Below the pieces are notes generated by a model that saw nothing but the letters and a program-made list of their open reading frames with translations, was not told the origin of the DNA and made no database searches. Below are positions 9,338 to 20,482 of a stretch of DNA of 64,000 nt, in pieces; the stretch's first letter is position 1, and every line of letters starts with the position of its first letter. Position numbers and translations under genes: made by a program. The stretch is from Undaria pinnatifida (taxonomy: Eukaryota; Sar; Phaeophyceae; Laminariales; Alariaceae), in NCBI GenBank assembly GCA_012845835.1, contig JABAKD010000025.1, positions 10,235,779 through 10,299,778 on the forward strand, read 5' to 3'.

Positions 9338-10645
9338 AGGAAATCGAGAGTGACAGCGAACGTGAAAACATTCGCAGTATTTGTACGAGTATGTAACGAA
9401 GACAAGGTGAATGCGGTAAATTGCAAAGTAAAGTAGGAAAAGATTAACTACCGATCGTAAACCGCATACGTACATTAGCGTAGAGAGGTCAAATGACTGC
9501 TCTTGGGATGCACCAGTAGCGAAAGTAGTAGGAAAGGGTAAATCATGAGTTAGGCAAGATGGATGCGATCCTCTAATAGACTCGCACCTTGACACTAGAA
9601 TTACGAGATGTATTCTAATGCATGTGACTGTACCTAAGTTAGAGTATGCAGGAGAAGTACATACTATGGGAAGGGAACGCCAAATTCGTAAAACAACTGG
9701 AAACAGTGCGGATGAAAACAGCTAAAAGTATACTAGGATGCTCAAGCACGACAAGTAATACAGCAGAATCAAGAGAAGAACTAGGAATGTACCCACTTAA
9801 AACAACTATAATTTTCAAATATTAATAGAGACGCGAGAAAGTTGAACAAGTGGTGCCAATATAACGTGAAGAATAAGCCAGAAAAGAGGTTGAAAGCCAT
9901 AGCCGACAGGGAAAGAATGACAAGAGGGCGAGCTGGAATGAGATGGAACATGGGGATAACGTATTCGAAAAAATATGGAAGAATCTAGGGGCATACCACT
10001 ATCTATAGAGAAGTTTGGTGGTTACACAAAGACAAAAGTAAAAGTAGTAATAGAAAGAAGGGGAAAGGCTATCGCTAAGCAATATGGTGAAAGAGGAGAG
10101 GCACTTAGAGATATACGGGGGGTTGAGGGGAGGTGTATTAGTGTGTTGAACACGTATAACGGTCCAATGGACTACTCAAAAAAGCTGAAACTGCGATTTC
10201 GTGTAGGGGACCTGGCTCTACCAGAAAGAAGAGAGATACACCAGTAGTCGGGAGGAGGAGGACGTGGCTACACATATGTGCCCGTGTGGCACAACAATAG
10301 AGAGTAGAACTCACATAGCAGGAGAACGTGCAATACGCAAGGAGAAACGGGATGCGTTAGAGGAGGAGATGAGGAAATTAGATAAATGTAAGCAACATGG
10401 AAGCGTGTGGTAGGCTACATAGTGGCGAGAAAACGATCGCTACGTAGGAGATAGATGGTGGCCGCGGACGGCGAAACAGGATGGGGTTAGGATAAGAAAA
10501 CAGTTTCCACGTAATGTATGGAAAAGGCGTAATGAGCGGCCAAATGTCAGAGGTGTCTCTATTAGGACTAGGAACGGTGCTCCGCCTCGAAAGGAATGCG
10601 TGGTCAATGGTGAGATGACTAGGGCAAGCAACAAATGTGTACCCC
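9338..10645 (+). pseudogene. LINE 3' end, copy 1 (post-RT region and zinc knuckle)
   Basis: Frame-broken remains of a non-LTR retrotransposon polyprotein downstream of the reverse transcriptase core. Legible peptides in shifting frames are FVKQLETVRMKTAKSILGCS (about 9690-9750), DIRGVEGR (about 10110), KLKLRFRVGDLALPERR (10185-10235) and a CPCGT..H zinc-knuckle start (about 10280). The same peptides in the same order occur on the minus strand at 62640-63300, which shows one LINE family. Many stops make it inactive. It ends CAAGCAACAAATGTGTA and then a C tract at 10640-10665. Confidence 0.8.
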
Positions 10646-10659
10646 CCCCCCCCTCCCGC

Positions 10660-11396
10660 CCCAGCACAAGTAGGGAAGATGGATACGATCCTAACAGACT
10701 AGCACCTTAGCGCTAGGATTAAGGGATGTATTCTGATTATGTGATTGTACCAAAGCTAGAGTATGCAGAAGTACGGGAAGGAAACGCGAATTTTTTCGTA
10801 CAACTTGAAACAGTGCAGATGGCAGCAGCAGTTAAGAAGATACTGTTGTAGGATAGGATGCTCAATTACGAGGAGTAATATACAGTACTAAGAGAGAAGT
10901 AGGAATGTGCCCACTTAAAACAGCCGTGAGAAAGATGAAATGGCACTATAAAGTAAGGACTACGCCAGAAACGAGGTTGCCAGCCATAGCTGATAGGGCT
11001 GTATGCTATATGGGAGAAAATTCAAATGGGCAAGCTGGAAGAGGATGGGATAACGTAGTCGAGAAAATATGGAAGGAATTAGGACACCAACAAGAGGTGC
11101 ACTGGCCATATAGAAGTTTGGCGGGCACAAGACAAAAGTAAAATAATGATAGCAAAAAGGGGAAGTCTAGCGGCAAATAAGGCCAAGGAGGAGAAACCCT
11201 CAGGTATACGAGATGTTGAGGGAAAATATTGGAATGAAAATGTATCTGCACGGCCCAGTAGACTACTCGAAAAAAGCTGAAACTGCGATTTCGTGTAGGG
11301 TACCTGGACCTACCAGAACGAAGAGATACGACATGTACCAGTAGTCGGGAGGAGGAGGACGTGGCCACACATGTGTGCCCGTGTGGCACAAAATAG
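10660..11396 (+). pseudogene. LINE 3' end, copy 2, first part
   Basis: A second head-to-tail copy of the same LINE region, beginning AGATGGATACGATCC like copy 1 at about 9558. Peptides LETVQMAAAVKKILL, IRDVEGKYWNENVSARPSRL and HVCPCGT can be read with frameshifts. It breaks off inside the zinc-knuckle coding part at about 11396 and resumes near 12281, so about 880 bases of other repeats interrupt it. Confidence 0.75.
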
Positions 11397-12280
11397 ACCC
11401 AGCACCGCGCGCATAGTAAGCCCCTACATATATGATTAATACGCGCGATCGGAGGATCACACACAATGTTGCGAAGATTAGTGTCGACCAAATCCTTGAT
11501 CTCATAGCTGGAGTGTAGTTTAACATTGTATGTGACCTAAACCTTTTGAAAACCCTTCCCGCCCCCGCCCCCCCCTTTTTTTTTCTCCCTCGCTCTCTCT
11601 TGCTTAAACGCCCCACCTGATATCAAAATCCGACAGAGTAATAAACACTTGCACACCCTGGATATCGCCTCATTATCTTTTTAGAGCCGTCCATGCCGCT
11701 GCTGCAATTCCCACACCCCCCCCCGCCCCCAACGCCCCCTCCTTCCCCACCACCCGCACTATTGCCTAGACCTAGCACCACGCGTATAGCAAACCCTACA
11801 TCTATGCGACCTAAAGCCCCCCCCCCCCCGCCCCCCCCGCCACATTCCCCCCCCCTCACTTACAGGAAGGATTTAAAGTTTCCACGCACAAATTGAGTTG
11901 CCCCACCCGTCCCCTCCCCCCCCCCACCCCCCTCCCGCCCCCCTTTTGACCAAAATCAGGCCCCCACGTCCTTAAAAACTCCGCCCTCCCCTCACCGGTT
12001 ATTCGACTTACAGGATTCACTCGATAAATTGATGCATTTCCTTTCACAGCTGTCAGGTTTTGCCCCCCTCAGAAACGTTCCGCGCACAGACTGCCTAACA
12101 TCAACCTCTTGACCCTGATAGCTACACTGTAGTTGCAAGGGGAGTCGCCGACCTATATCCTTAATGAGGACACACAACCCGTAATACGCGCGATCGGAGT
12201 ATCACACAGCTTGCAAAGATGAGTTTCGACAAAATGTTCGATCTCACAGCTGGAGTGTACTTTAATTTTTATAATATAGA
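11397..12280 (+). repeat. insert splitting LINE copy 2: repeats J, F and poly-C
   Basis: Starts near ACCCAGCACCGCGCGC. It holds repeat J at 11437-11527 and 12180-12258, C-rich tracts at 11560-11580, 11708-11760, 11817-11860 and 11905-11945, and a repeat F body at 11890-12180. The LINE text continues on both sides (CACAAAATAG / ATATAGAGTAGG), so this came in as an insertion or compound insertion. Confidence 0.65.
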
Positions 12281-12606
12281 GTAGGACTCACATAGTAGGA
12301 GAATGCGAATTATACAAAGAGAAACGGGACGTGCTAGAGGAGCAGATGAGGAAATTAGACGTATGTGAGATTGTAGACTAGACAGTAGCTCGACAAAACG
12401 ATTGCTATCCTAGGAGATAGTTGGTGGCCACAGACGGCGAATCGGGACGGAAATAAGATAGGCAAGAAGCTATATGTAATACATGGAAAAAGCGTAATGA
12501 GCGCCCAAATGTTGGAGGTGTCTCTCTTATGAGTAAGAACATGCTCCGTTCCGAAAACGATTCGCGGTCAATGGCCAAATGACTAAAGGCAAGCAACAAA
12601 TGAGGA
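12281..12606 (+). pseudogene. LINE 3' end, copy 2, last part
   Basis: Continues the zinc-knuckle reading (THIVGECELYKEKRDVLEEQ), then the 3' untranslated region matching copy 1 (GAGATAG.TGGTGGCC, GGAGGTGTCTCT, GCAAGCAACAAATG), then a C tract. Confidence 0.75.
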
Positions 12607-12802
12607 TCCCCCCCCCCCCCCCGCCCCCTTCAACCCCGCCCCCTCTTAAAACCCCGCCCTCCCCTCACCTGTCAGACGACTACAGGATATGCACAATATA
12701 CTGATGCATTCCACAGCCGTCAGATTTTGTCCCCCTCAAAAGCGGGTTTCATGGTGTCCGTGCACAGATTGATCAACATCACCCTATGATACGTACCTGG
12801 TA
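12607..12802 (+). repeat. Repeat F, copy after LINE tail
   Basis: A C run of 14 at 12609, CCGCCCTCCCCTCACCTGTC, TGATGCATTCC, CCGTCAGATTTTGTCCCCC, GGGTTTCATGGTGTCCG and AACATCACCCTA. It ends in GTACCTGGTA. Confidence 0.7.
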
Positions 12803-13437
12803 TTATAATGGAGGATTTTTTCGATTGGAGAGGTTGGGGATGGCGTCGTCGCTGGCGGCCTAAATGGGTGGCTTGCGTGACCGCCATCGCCCAGTGATCG
12901 CAGTGGTGCCTCTCGCCCTTCGCACATGCCGCATTTAGGGTTACACCATAGGCTTGGGGTGAGGGTGCTGGTTATTGTGGTGCAGTATGCTGATGTATCG
13001 TGTAGCCAGGCCCCAGGTCTAATGGAGTACTACTACAGGATAGACTAGCTTGAGCGTGTGCTCAACCATCGATTTCACACTGTTTTATTACCGAAGACTA
13101 GACCAGCGTGCGGGTAGCTACTCAGCACTCAGTACTCCAATAATTGCCGATTGTTTGAGCTTTTACTGCTGCCTGATACATAAATGCGTACTCCAACACC
13201 AGGTTCAAGTTCTCCCTGTCCCACACGAGTAACGTTTCCCACAAAGCAAATAACTATTTCGATATTTTCCTTATCTTCCGTCTCTTCGGCAAGTTTCTTA
13301 GTTCATGTATTGTTATAATAGCTTCAAATATGTCATCTGCACGTTTCGTTTGATGAATGGTTTGCTTGGGCTTGGAGTTTTTACGCCGTTCGTGTCCTGT
13401 ATACGTTGGACACGTTAACACATTGCCAACAAGCAAG
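12803..13437. other. no supported gene
   Basis: No repeat was recognised. A 60-codon minus-strand frame (13254-13436) is Lys/Arg-rich (TGHERRKNSKPKQTIHQTKR) with no known domain; it could be an exon but nothing flanking it confirms that. Confidence 0.25.
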
Positions 13438-13572
13438 GTCCCCCAACAACGCTATCTGAATTCGGCGGTATCCGGACATAAGGCGGTCGAAGTCGCTCGC
13501 CACGAATCGTTCTCATCAACAACCCGTATTAAATGAGGCGGCTTCCCCCATTAAGGCGGTTACTAACCTCTG
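13438..13572 (+). mobile_element. MITE family E, copy E1
   Basis: GGTCCCCCAACAACGCTATC..CGGCGGTATCCGGACATAAGGCGG..GTCGAAGTCGCT, right part GAGGCGGCTTCCCCCATTAA and GGCGG. Both ends carry the AAGGCGGT subterminal word. There is no ORF. Confidence 0.65.
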
Positions 13573-13592
13573 GCACACCGCGCCGCCTTTCT

Positions 13593-13613
13593 GGGGGGGG
13601 GGGGGGGGGGGGG
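13593..13613. repeat. 21-base G homopolymer
   Basis: Uninterrupted run of 21 G followed by CTACTGCATG, which resembles the inner edge of a C-type element end. Confidence 0.9.
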
Positions 13614-13664
13614 CTACTGCATGTCCTTGACCATTTTAGAATCCATGTGCACCGGGGACAAAAG

Positions 13665-14130
13665 ACGCTGCTTCGATGATACGGGTAGCGTTTTTTTGTA
13701 GCTAAATATTTTCTGAATTTGGCGGGGCTTCTTGGCCCAAAATCGTGGAAATTTATTTTGTAGATTTTAATCATGGGGCAATATGTTCGGTTGTATGCCT
13801 AGGCCATGGGATTTTTCATAGAGTGTTGTAACACGACTTTCATTTTTTTTTCTTGTCATTTCATTTTTTGGGGTTTGGGTGAGATTTGGAGCTCGTCAAG
13901 CGAGGAGAGAGCCTCAGAGACAAAATGTCAGAAGCAACATGGTGCACCTCTATTGTGATTTTGAAAAATGTCATTGAGTGTTTTAACACAATTTTCATTT
14001 TTTTCTAGTCATTCATTTTTTTTGGGTTTGGGTGAGATATGGAGCTCGTCAAGCGAGGAGAGAGCCTCAGAGACAAAATGTCAGAAGCAACATGGTGCAC
14101 CTCTTCTACCGTGGCTTGCGTCAAGAGAAA
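13665..14130 (+). mobile_element. MITE family B, divergent copy B2 with internal duplication
   Basis: Left part has GGCGGGGCTTCTTGGCCCAA, AATCGTGGAAATTT and CCTAGGCCATGGGATTTTTC; right end CACCTCTTCTACCGTGGCTTG CGTC is the usual B terminus. Inside, about 155 bp (GAGTGTTNTAACACR to GTGCACCTCT) is present twice in tandem, at 13820 and 13975, with near identity, so the duplication is recent relative to the element. Confidence 0.75.
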
Positions 14131-14655
14131 AAAATGAAATTAATATTGTCGAAGCCCCTATCACCGGAAGAGCACGCGGCAATATGACGCGAGGTGATCG
14201 CCGCACTGCACGTGCGTGTGTCGTGGTCGTACAGCCCCGTGGGTTACAGTCCGGACACGCACGCCTCCCTATATAACTCGGCCGCGCGGACAATTCGATG
14301 TCAGTCGATGAGGGAAGAACTAGCTGAAGGAGTCTTCTCGCGATATATTAATGAAGGCACGTGCCGTCGTAGTGGGGAGGAGGGGGTAAGGACTTGCTTG
14401 GTGACCCCGGATTTATGTTTCATCTACAAGCGAACGTGAAGGAGGAAAAGTGCGAATATTTTCTTCAAAGAGGGGATAAATATATTAAATAACAGGCCGC
14501 CCGGGCTGCCGGGCTTTTTTGGCCATGCTGTAATGGATATTCCAGAAGGGATAGTAAGGTGGCTGTATGCGAGAGCAATAATATGACTCGCTTTATTGCG
14601 GGAAGCCGCCTTGTTCAGTCCAGGCTGCGAGTTCAATTCACCGGTCGCGCCTGCT
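14131..14655. other. no supported gene
   Basis: Unannotated. GCGAGTTCAATTCACCGG at about 14627 resembles a polymerase III B box but no tRNA fold surrounds it. Confidence 0.3.
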
Positions 14656-14726
14656 GGATGGTGGTTGCGACCACCTTATATCGGGTTACCGCTTTGCTCC
14701 GACCGCCTTGTTGGGGGGGACCCCTG
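14656..14726 (+). mobile_element. MITE family E, right-end fragment E2
   Basis: ACCACCTTATATCGGG..GACCGCCTTGTTGGGGGGGA CCCC is the reverse of the E left end. Confidence 0.6.
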
Positions 14727-15021
14727 CTGCTGTAATCATGCGTCGTTGGTTTTCGATACTTGAACCCCCCCCTGCGAAGTCCCGCACGCAGAAGATGCAT
14801 ACAGCAGTGTTGGTGAGTGTATCAGTACCTGATTGTCTCGTAGTTTGTGAGCACAGAGCTTGTACGCGTAAGTTTTCTCTTTCTAGGTCGGATGAGGAGC
14901 AGCATGGGCTGGGTGCGCTGGGTACATATGAACAGCGCAGAAGCCTTTGGAACATCGCCCGCTTTTTGGGGGACGAATTCCTTGGAAATAGTCAACGATA
15001 AACTGCGTACGGGCAGTATGT

Positions 15022-15162
15022 AGGGGATCCCCCGATAAGGCGGTCTGAGCAAGTCGGTATCCGGATATAAGGCGGTCGAAGTCGCTTGGGGAGACTGGGG
15101 GGTTGCAGTCATAACGTGGAACATGAATAAGGCGACTTCCCCCTACTAAGCGGTCATACTGC
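15022..15162 (+). mobile_element. MITE family E, copy E3
   Basis: GGGGATCCCCCGATAAGGCG, GTATCCGGATATAAGGCGGTC, GAAGTCGCTTGGGG, then AATAAGGCGACTTCCCCCTACTAAGCGGTC. It is nearly the same length and order as E1. Confidence 0.7.
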
Positions 15163-15650
15163 TCTAGCACGCCTCCGCCATACTGGAGGATCCCTATATT
15201 GTGTAGTAAAGCCTGACGCCAGCTCTGCCGACGTATATGTAGTCAACTGAACTGAAGGTTGGTATAACGACGGGTAGCAAGAATGGTTTGCTGCTGCGAA
15301 GAACAAATATTTTTCACGTTTTATAGCATCTACTTCAGTTTAGATCCAAATATATGGAATAGGCCTATCGTCAGGCTTAAATATGTCTTGTGGTTCCACG
15401 CCATAAACTCGATGTCGCCAGACACACACCGTATTGCTTGCTGGGAAAAACTTTCTGTGAGGAATCTTGTGGCTTTAGTTACCGTGTCTCTGGACGAATA
15501 AGAAATGCGCGAAAGAAAAAGCGAAGAAAATACTCGACATTCTTGGTCGCCGGATATATGTAGACAACACACATCTACGTACTGCCTCGCAGGCCGCGGG
15601 GTACAATACAACACCCGTCATTTATCGCCAACGAGTGTACACTTGAAAAT
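15163..15650. other. no supported gene
   Basis: One 72-codon plus frame (15283-15501) and an overlapping minus frame exist, and neither has a recognisable domain. They are left uncalled. Confidence 0.25.
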
Positions 15651-15656
15651 GTGGCA

Positions 15657-16056
15657 ATGAAAACTTTGCTCGCTCCTGCCGGCCACCGCCGTCGCCGTGC
15701 TGTTCACCTCGTGTTGTGGTTCCTGCTCCCTCTTGTCGTTCGTGTTCGTTGTGCCCGGAGTAGGGTTGGCACTGACTTGGCCATTGACCCACCAAAGAAG
15801 GCGCCCGACAAGAACGGCCCAAGGCGCGGCTCTACTGCTGCAGCTCCTGTTGAACCTCGAAAGAAGTCACAGCATGGGGAGGAGGGTTCTAGCCACGGCG
15901 CTAGTGTTGCTGTTATTGGCGTTGGTCCACCAAACAAGACCGAGGAAAAGGGTGCTGTGACCAGTGGCGGGGCTGCTGCTGCTGCTACTGTTGTGGTGGG
16001 TTCGCCGGAGATGTCTTCCATTCAAGGCATCGACATTCCCTTCGTCCAAAAACCAG
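15657..16056 (+). CDS. candidate first exon, secreted or signal-anchored protein, unknown function (unit 1 of a triplicate)
   Basis: Not recognised. The ATG at 15657 opens a 133-codon reading that stays open to a GT donor (CCAG/GTAGGT at 16056). Residues about 12-30 are Arg-rich then hydrophobic (HLVLWFLLPLVVRV), as in a signal peptide or anchor. The middle is Pro/Lys/Gly/Ala-rich and disordered, with a run of alanines near residue 110, and the exon ends in MSSIQGIDIPFVQKPG. That end and part of the N-terminus recur at 16202-16442 and weakly at 16556-16740. No downstream exon could be joined. It may be a live gene beside its own decayed copies or a relic. Confidence 0.35.
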
Positions 16057-16201
16057 GTAGGTCTAAAAACTACCTGCCTTGGTACCCGTAAAATTCTTAG
16101 CGGCTGATAATTGTTAGGCTACGAGTATTGTCGAGGACGAGTAGTACCTTCTGACGTCAAGCTTTTAGCTCCACAGGATAGGCTTCGTACGAGGGTGTTT
16201 T

Positions 16202-16442
16202 GTGGTTGATGATGTCAGGATCAGAACACGACGATTTTACGTCAGGCTGCTGTGTCCGTCTGGCGGCTTCTGTGGCGTAAGCCTTGTCCGCCGTACCCGT
16301 AGCGTTGGCCTTGCTTTGGTGTTGACATCAGTGACGGTACTGCTACTCCTACTACTACTTCTACTACTGTTTGTTGGCTTACCGGAGATAATTCCCATGC
16401 CTTGTTTACAAGGCATCCACATCTCCTTCATTCAACGGTTAG
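16202..16442 (+). pseudogene. unit 2 of the triplicated exon
   Basis: Reads LVRRTRSVGLALVLTSV, then a CTACTACTT microsatellite giving a poly-Leu stretch, then LQGIHISFIQRLG directly before GTAAGT at 16443. The last peptide parallels IQGIDIPFVQKPG of unit 1 and the donor is at the same place. There is no ATG at its head, so it is a duplicated exon or pseudogene. Confidence 0.5.
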
Positions 16443-16555
16443 GTAAGTGCGAGGTTGGTTCTGTGGCCGATCGAATGATAAGGAAAGTTCACGAGTTCAC
16501 ACCATTGAGTGGCGGTTTTGGCCACGTAAGTAGTCTCCTGCTGCTGTTGTAAGCT

Positions 16556-16805
16556 TGCCCCTGATGGCTTCCATACAATGGTATTTACATCTCGCTGGTT
16601 GATGATGAGCAGCCAGGTGTGTGTCTGTCTCAGTTTTGTGGATGGTCACACCAGGATTCATCGGCCACTTTTTCACATTAGGTTTCTTCCTTCATCCGCC
16701 TTGCAGCCTTAGCGGGCAGGGCGCCATGGCGCGTGACACAATCGTCACCGATGTGACACCACTCATCCAGAAGACGTCGTATCCTATACGCGGACGTTTT
16801 TGAGT
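16556..16805 (+). pseudogene. unit 3, most decayed copy of the triplicated exon
   Basis: CTGATGGCTTCCATACAATG matches the MSSIQG coding part, followed by GTTGATGATGAGCAG..TTTTCACATTAGGTTTCTTCC. Stops break the reading. Confidence 0.35.
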
Positions 16806-17009
16806 GCTGTCGGCCTGTTAAACAATACGATAGGCGTTTTTTTTTTCTCGGCTGCCGAAAGGTACCAACGGGGAACTTCAGACGGGAGAAATTGCGACAT
16901 CTACAGGTGAAGTGTACAAGTACCAATAGTAAGAACGCATTGTGATGTACTGGGTACCAAGTGGTAAGCCAGGGTAACATAGGATAACATGACATTCTAC
17001 CCTCTGACA

Positions 17010-17095
17010 CACAGTGAAAACGCGCTAACGGTGTATCACGGACAGCTTGCAAGGTTGAGTATCGACTTTCCGGAATAACTCGCAGCTCGCGCTCC
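17010..17095 (+). repeat. Repeat J copy
   Basis: GGTGTATCACGGACAGCTTG, CAAGGTTGAGTATCGAC and AACTCGCAGCTCG follow the J order. The flanking 16806-17440 holds no supported gene. Confidence 0.55.
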
Positions 17096-17449
17096 TTGTT
17101 GATCACGAAAATGTTGAAAACACATACATGACGATTGCAGCATACCAGTAGGCAGCACAATTAATATTTAATATCAGTGAATTTGTCGCAGGCTGCCGGT
17201 GGAGGAGCAGGATTTGTGTCTCAAGTGCAACGTAGCAGGTGTACACGACACGCGTGCAACAGGATGCCACACGTATAGTCTATAGTCTAGTCAATACTGC
17301 TGTAAACACTCGCTACTAATATTAGATGGGTAGTCTAATCAGACCGAATTTCTTCTTGGTTTTCTGGTCGCTACTGCTGTACCGAGTACTGTACCTGGTA
17401 TCATATCGGTCCCAGGTACCTACCTGGGTCCTTTGTGTAGGATGTTGTC

Positions 17450-18250
17450 GTGAAGGGAGAATGCGGCGGAACTGCCAACAACCAGCGCGTTTTCTGTACC
17501 CGCCTTGCCGCGATCACACACCGCTGTGCCTCTAGGTGGCACAACTCCTGGCAGCGGAACTACTCGGCGGGTACTACATACACCGCGCAGGATATACACA
17601 TAAGAAGTGCTGTAGAAAAAGAAAGCCGTCTACAGCAGTAGATGTCCACATGGCCTTTTGACACCGTCGTTGCACGTGAAACAGAAGCCCAGTGAATGAT
17701 ATTCACACGTGGCGTGTAGTGTTTCGTCAGAAAGGATACTCGATAGATATCGGGTAAAATGCGGCGGAACTGGATTCCACCTGCCGGATGCACAACCCCT
17801 TTTGCCGACGATGAAAAAGAAGAGATTGCACAACGCTCTGCCTCTAGTCTAGTCTATATGGCGGCCACAACAAACGCCTGGTCTGAGGGCCTGGTAGGCG
17901 GGCATTACACCGCAGCATATGCGTAAACTCGTCGAAGAAGGCAACAGCCAAAATATCCGTCGCCTCTCACCACGATCGTGGTGTGATATACCTCTGTCCA
18001 GCAGAAGCAAAGCACGAGCCCAAATTATTGTCCACACAATTCCGTAGGATTTTTTGGCGGATAAAGTGCGGCGGAACTGGATTCCACCATCCGTACAGGT
18101 ATGCATACCCGTTGTCGGCACGAAATCTTGCACATACGGTAGGGTGATACCCTGTTACCACACGCGAGAATCTCGGCTGCTTCTGCCCCCTACGAGTCCC
18201 GAGAGGAGATCGCATAACGTTATGTGCGGATGGTGATTGACAATTCCGCC
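17450..18250 (+). repeat. Repeat H, three units about 300 bp apart
   Basis: ATGCGGCGGAACTG.CAACAACC at 17460, AATGCGGCGGAACTGGATTC at 17758 and AGTGCGGCGGAACTGGATTC at 18064 begin comparable blocks, each followed by a CACAAC/CTCTGCCTCTAG-like part. An inverted AATTCCGCCGCATTC stands at 18241. TAGTCTAGTCTATA words flank the array (17280, 17847). Confidence 0.55.
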
Positions 18251-18556
18251 GCATTCACCCGTTCACGAGAATATCCTACGTCCAAGGGCCCCGCTCCGCG
18301 GGTGTTTGAAGCCGCCGCTTACGCTGTTGCAAGGAAGGATACAACCAAAAGTGAATGGGGGCAGGAAGAAGAGGCCCATGATTTTGGTGCAACCAGCGAC
18401 TTGATAATGCCAAGAGCTACTCGTGCAGAGCTATTTGCCCGGTGCTGTGCTGTGTGTTTGTTGGTGATGTCACGTTCTGGTTGTAGTGCGGGTGAAAATT
18501 GCGAAAATAAGAGGAACATTGAACAGGACCGTGGTGTGAGAGGACAATTGAAATGA
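18230..18556 (+). CDS. possible short protein or exon, unknown
   Basis: Not recognised. 108 codons from the ATG at 18230 to TGA. The middle has a helical, charged stretch (ARKDTTKSEWGQEEEAHDFG), then ATRAELFARCCAVCLLVMS with several cysteines. It starts at the inverted end of repeat H and has no supporting splice or promoter signals, so chance is quite possible. Confidence 0.2.
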   Translation: MVIDNSAAFTRSREYPTSKGPAPRVFEAAAYAVARKDTTKSEWGQEEEAHDFGATSDLIMPRATRAELFARCCAVCLLVMSRSGCSAGENCENKRNIEQDRGVRGQLK

Positions 18557-18594
18557 AGAAAGCAAAAGGACGAGTACACACGCGTGCATACCGG

Positions 18595-19060
18595 TACTTG
18601 TTACCAGGAACGTCGCATGGTACCTGGTACTTTACGTTCGAAATAAGGCACCGCGTAGCACGGCACAATACCGCACCGCAGGGCGACGCACGGCACCGGA
18701 TGGCACCGCATGGCACCGCACAACGCTGCGTTGCGTTACTGAGCTATAGCTGGGCTGAGCTGAGAGCTGGCCTCTTGCATTTGATGTTTTGACGATGAAG
18801 TACGCACAAACCTCGTGTATGTATGACAGTACCTGGTATGATACTTCGAACGATACCTGTCATTGTACGAGAGAGTAATTACAAAGCACGCAGCACGGCA
18901 CAGTACCGAACGCCGGGCAAGGCACCGCACGGTACCGCACGGAGCTTTGTTCCTGAGCTATTAATAGCGCCGCGATGTGCTGCTGAGCTGAGCTCAGCTG
19001 TTGAGCCAAGCTGAGCTCAGCTGGGACCTGGTATGGTGGTACTTTGTGCAACTTGAAAAA
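18595..19060 (+). repeat. tandem duplication with GCACGGCACCGCA and AGCTGAGCTCAGCTG blocks
   Basis: Two units of about 210 to 230 bp: GTACCTGGTAC..GCACGGCACAATACCGCACC..GAGCTATAGCTGGGCTGAGC (18620-18775) and the same order at 18829-19022. Both units begin with GTACCTGGTA. The second ends in the perfect palindrome AGCTGAGCTCAGCT. Confidence 0.65.
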
Positions 19061-19915
19061 ACCAAGGTGAAGGAAGAAATCAAAGAATAACTTGACCGTT
19101 CCGCAAGGAATGAGAAGCGGCGGTGCCCAAGGAGTAGGTCTTGAGATAGTCAAGGATGTACCAGCTGAGCCCGCCCAGAAAAAAGACAAAACTAAGAACG
19201 TACGTACAGGTAGACTACGGTATCGGCCCGCTCACAAGAAAATAGACTCTAGTATGAAAGTTATTAGGCCTGTTTATGGTACCCCGACCTAGGCCATATA
19301 TCTTCTCGAGATTCGTTTTGCCGCTTAAAGATCAAGATACCGACAAAAGATTTCCTACAGTGTGTATATGGTGAAAACGAGTCTTGATGCAGAAGCTAAC
19401 AACAAACGTTCAATACATACGAATACATTATCTAGGGGGTTTGTTGTACGAATTCGAAAACGGAAACACACACAAACAATGCGCCGCAGCACACCACACA
19501 CTACAGACCATGGCGATCGAGACGCGCGAGGTTTAAGCGACAGCTGCGCGGCCAATGGCCCAGAATTCTGCCGAGTCTTTGCGAATTTACTGAGTTCCTG
19601 TGTGCGTGCGCGCGGGGGCGAAATGCGTCCTAACCTCTCGAGACAGCATCTGGAGAGGAACTACATAGTCCCAATCTCAGCATTGTCCCGATCTCCGCCT
19701 GAGATCGGGACGAAATACCACTTTTAGGTTATTTTTCCGATCTTGGAGCCAGCAATCGTCCCCACATACATGCAGTGTGTACTCAAATCTCACTTCGCGT
19801 GAACCTTGCTGAGAGATGAAGATCTATGACCGACATCGGGGTACCATAAAACGGTGGCCGTTTGAGTATCACCTACAATTTTACTTTTTTCAAAAGGGTG
19901 GGAGCCTAGGCGATT
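19061..19915. other. no supported gene
   Basis: Lysine-rich frame 19110-19292 (PAEPAQKKDKTKNVRTGRLR) and a 121-codon frame 19362-19727 show no domain. No repeat family was recognised. Confidence 0.25.
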
Positions 19916-19917
19916 GA

Positions 19918-20159
19918 TTCTACGATAGTCCCCCCTCGAAACCAGCGTTTTTATCGTGCGAACGTTTCACGGCTGCTCGACACGAGGATGGATGCTATTA
20001 ACAAAAGTTCACCACATACCGTATGTTTTTGTGTGCAAAGGTCTATCGAACGATGACGTCGGGGTTTCAAGGGGACACCGTATTTGAGGAGGTACGACAG
20101 GGAGCTGGTTTCAAAACCGGCGATTTCGTTAAAGAAAAGTTGGGGGGGCTACCGTAGAA
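19918..20159 (+). mobile_element. MITE family A, copy A3
   Basis: ATTGATTCTACGATAGTCCC to GGGGGGGCTACCGTAGAA, full interior. Confidence 0.9.
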
Positions 20160-20221
20160 CGACTCATGGGCGGTTGTAAGAATCTCGTGCCCCCGTCTCT
20201 TTTCCCAAAACTAGTCTACTG

Positions 20222-20482
20222 GACGCGTGCTACGATAGAGGTACAAGCATTTTTGGCTTTTTTGTTTCTGAATGACGGGACTCCTTGACCCAAAATCGTC
20301 GGAAATATAGACCATTTTGTTTTTGCGTGATTCTCGTCGTGTACCCAGGCCATTATGTGATTTTTCATCCGGTGTAGCAGTTTTATTTTTCTCCAAATAA
20401 AGGATCTGGGAGAGGTCTTGAGCTCCCAAATTAAGGAAACCTCAGGAAAAAAATGGTGCGCCTCTCCATGGTGGCACGCGTC
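20222..20482 (+). mobile_element. MITE family B, copy B3
   Basis: GGACGCGTGCTACGATAGAG to GTGGCACGCGTC with all family blocks. ACT lies on both sides and could be a short target duplication. Confidence 0.9.
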
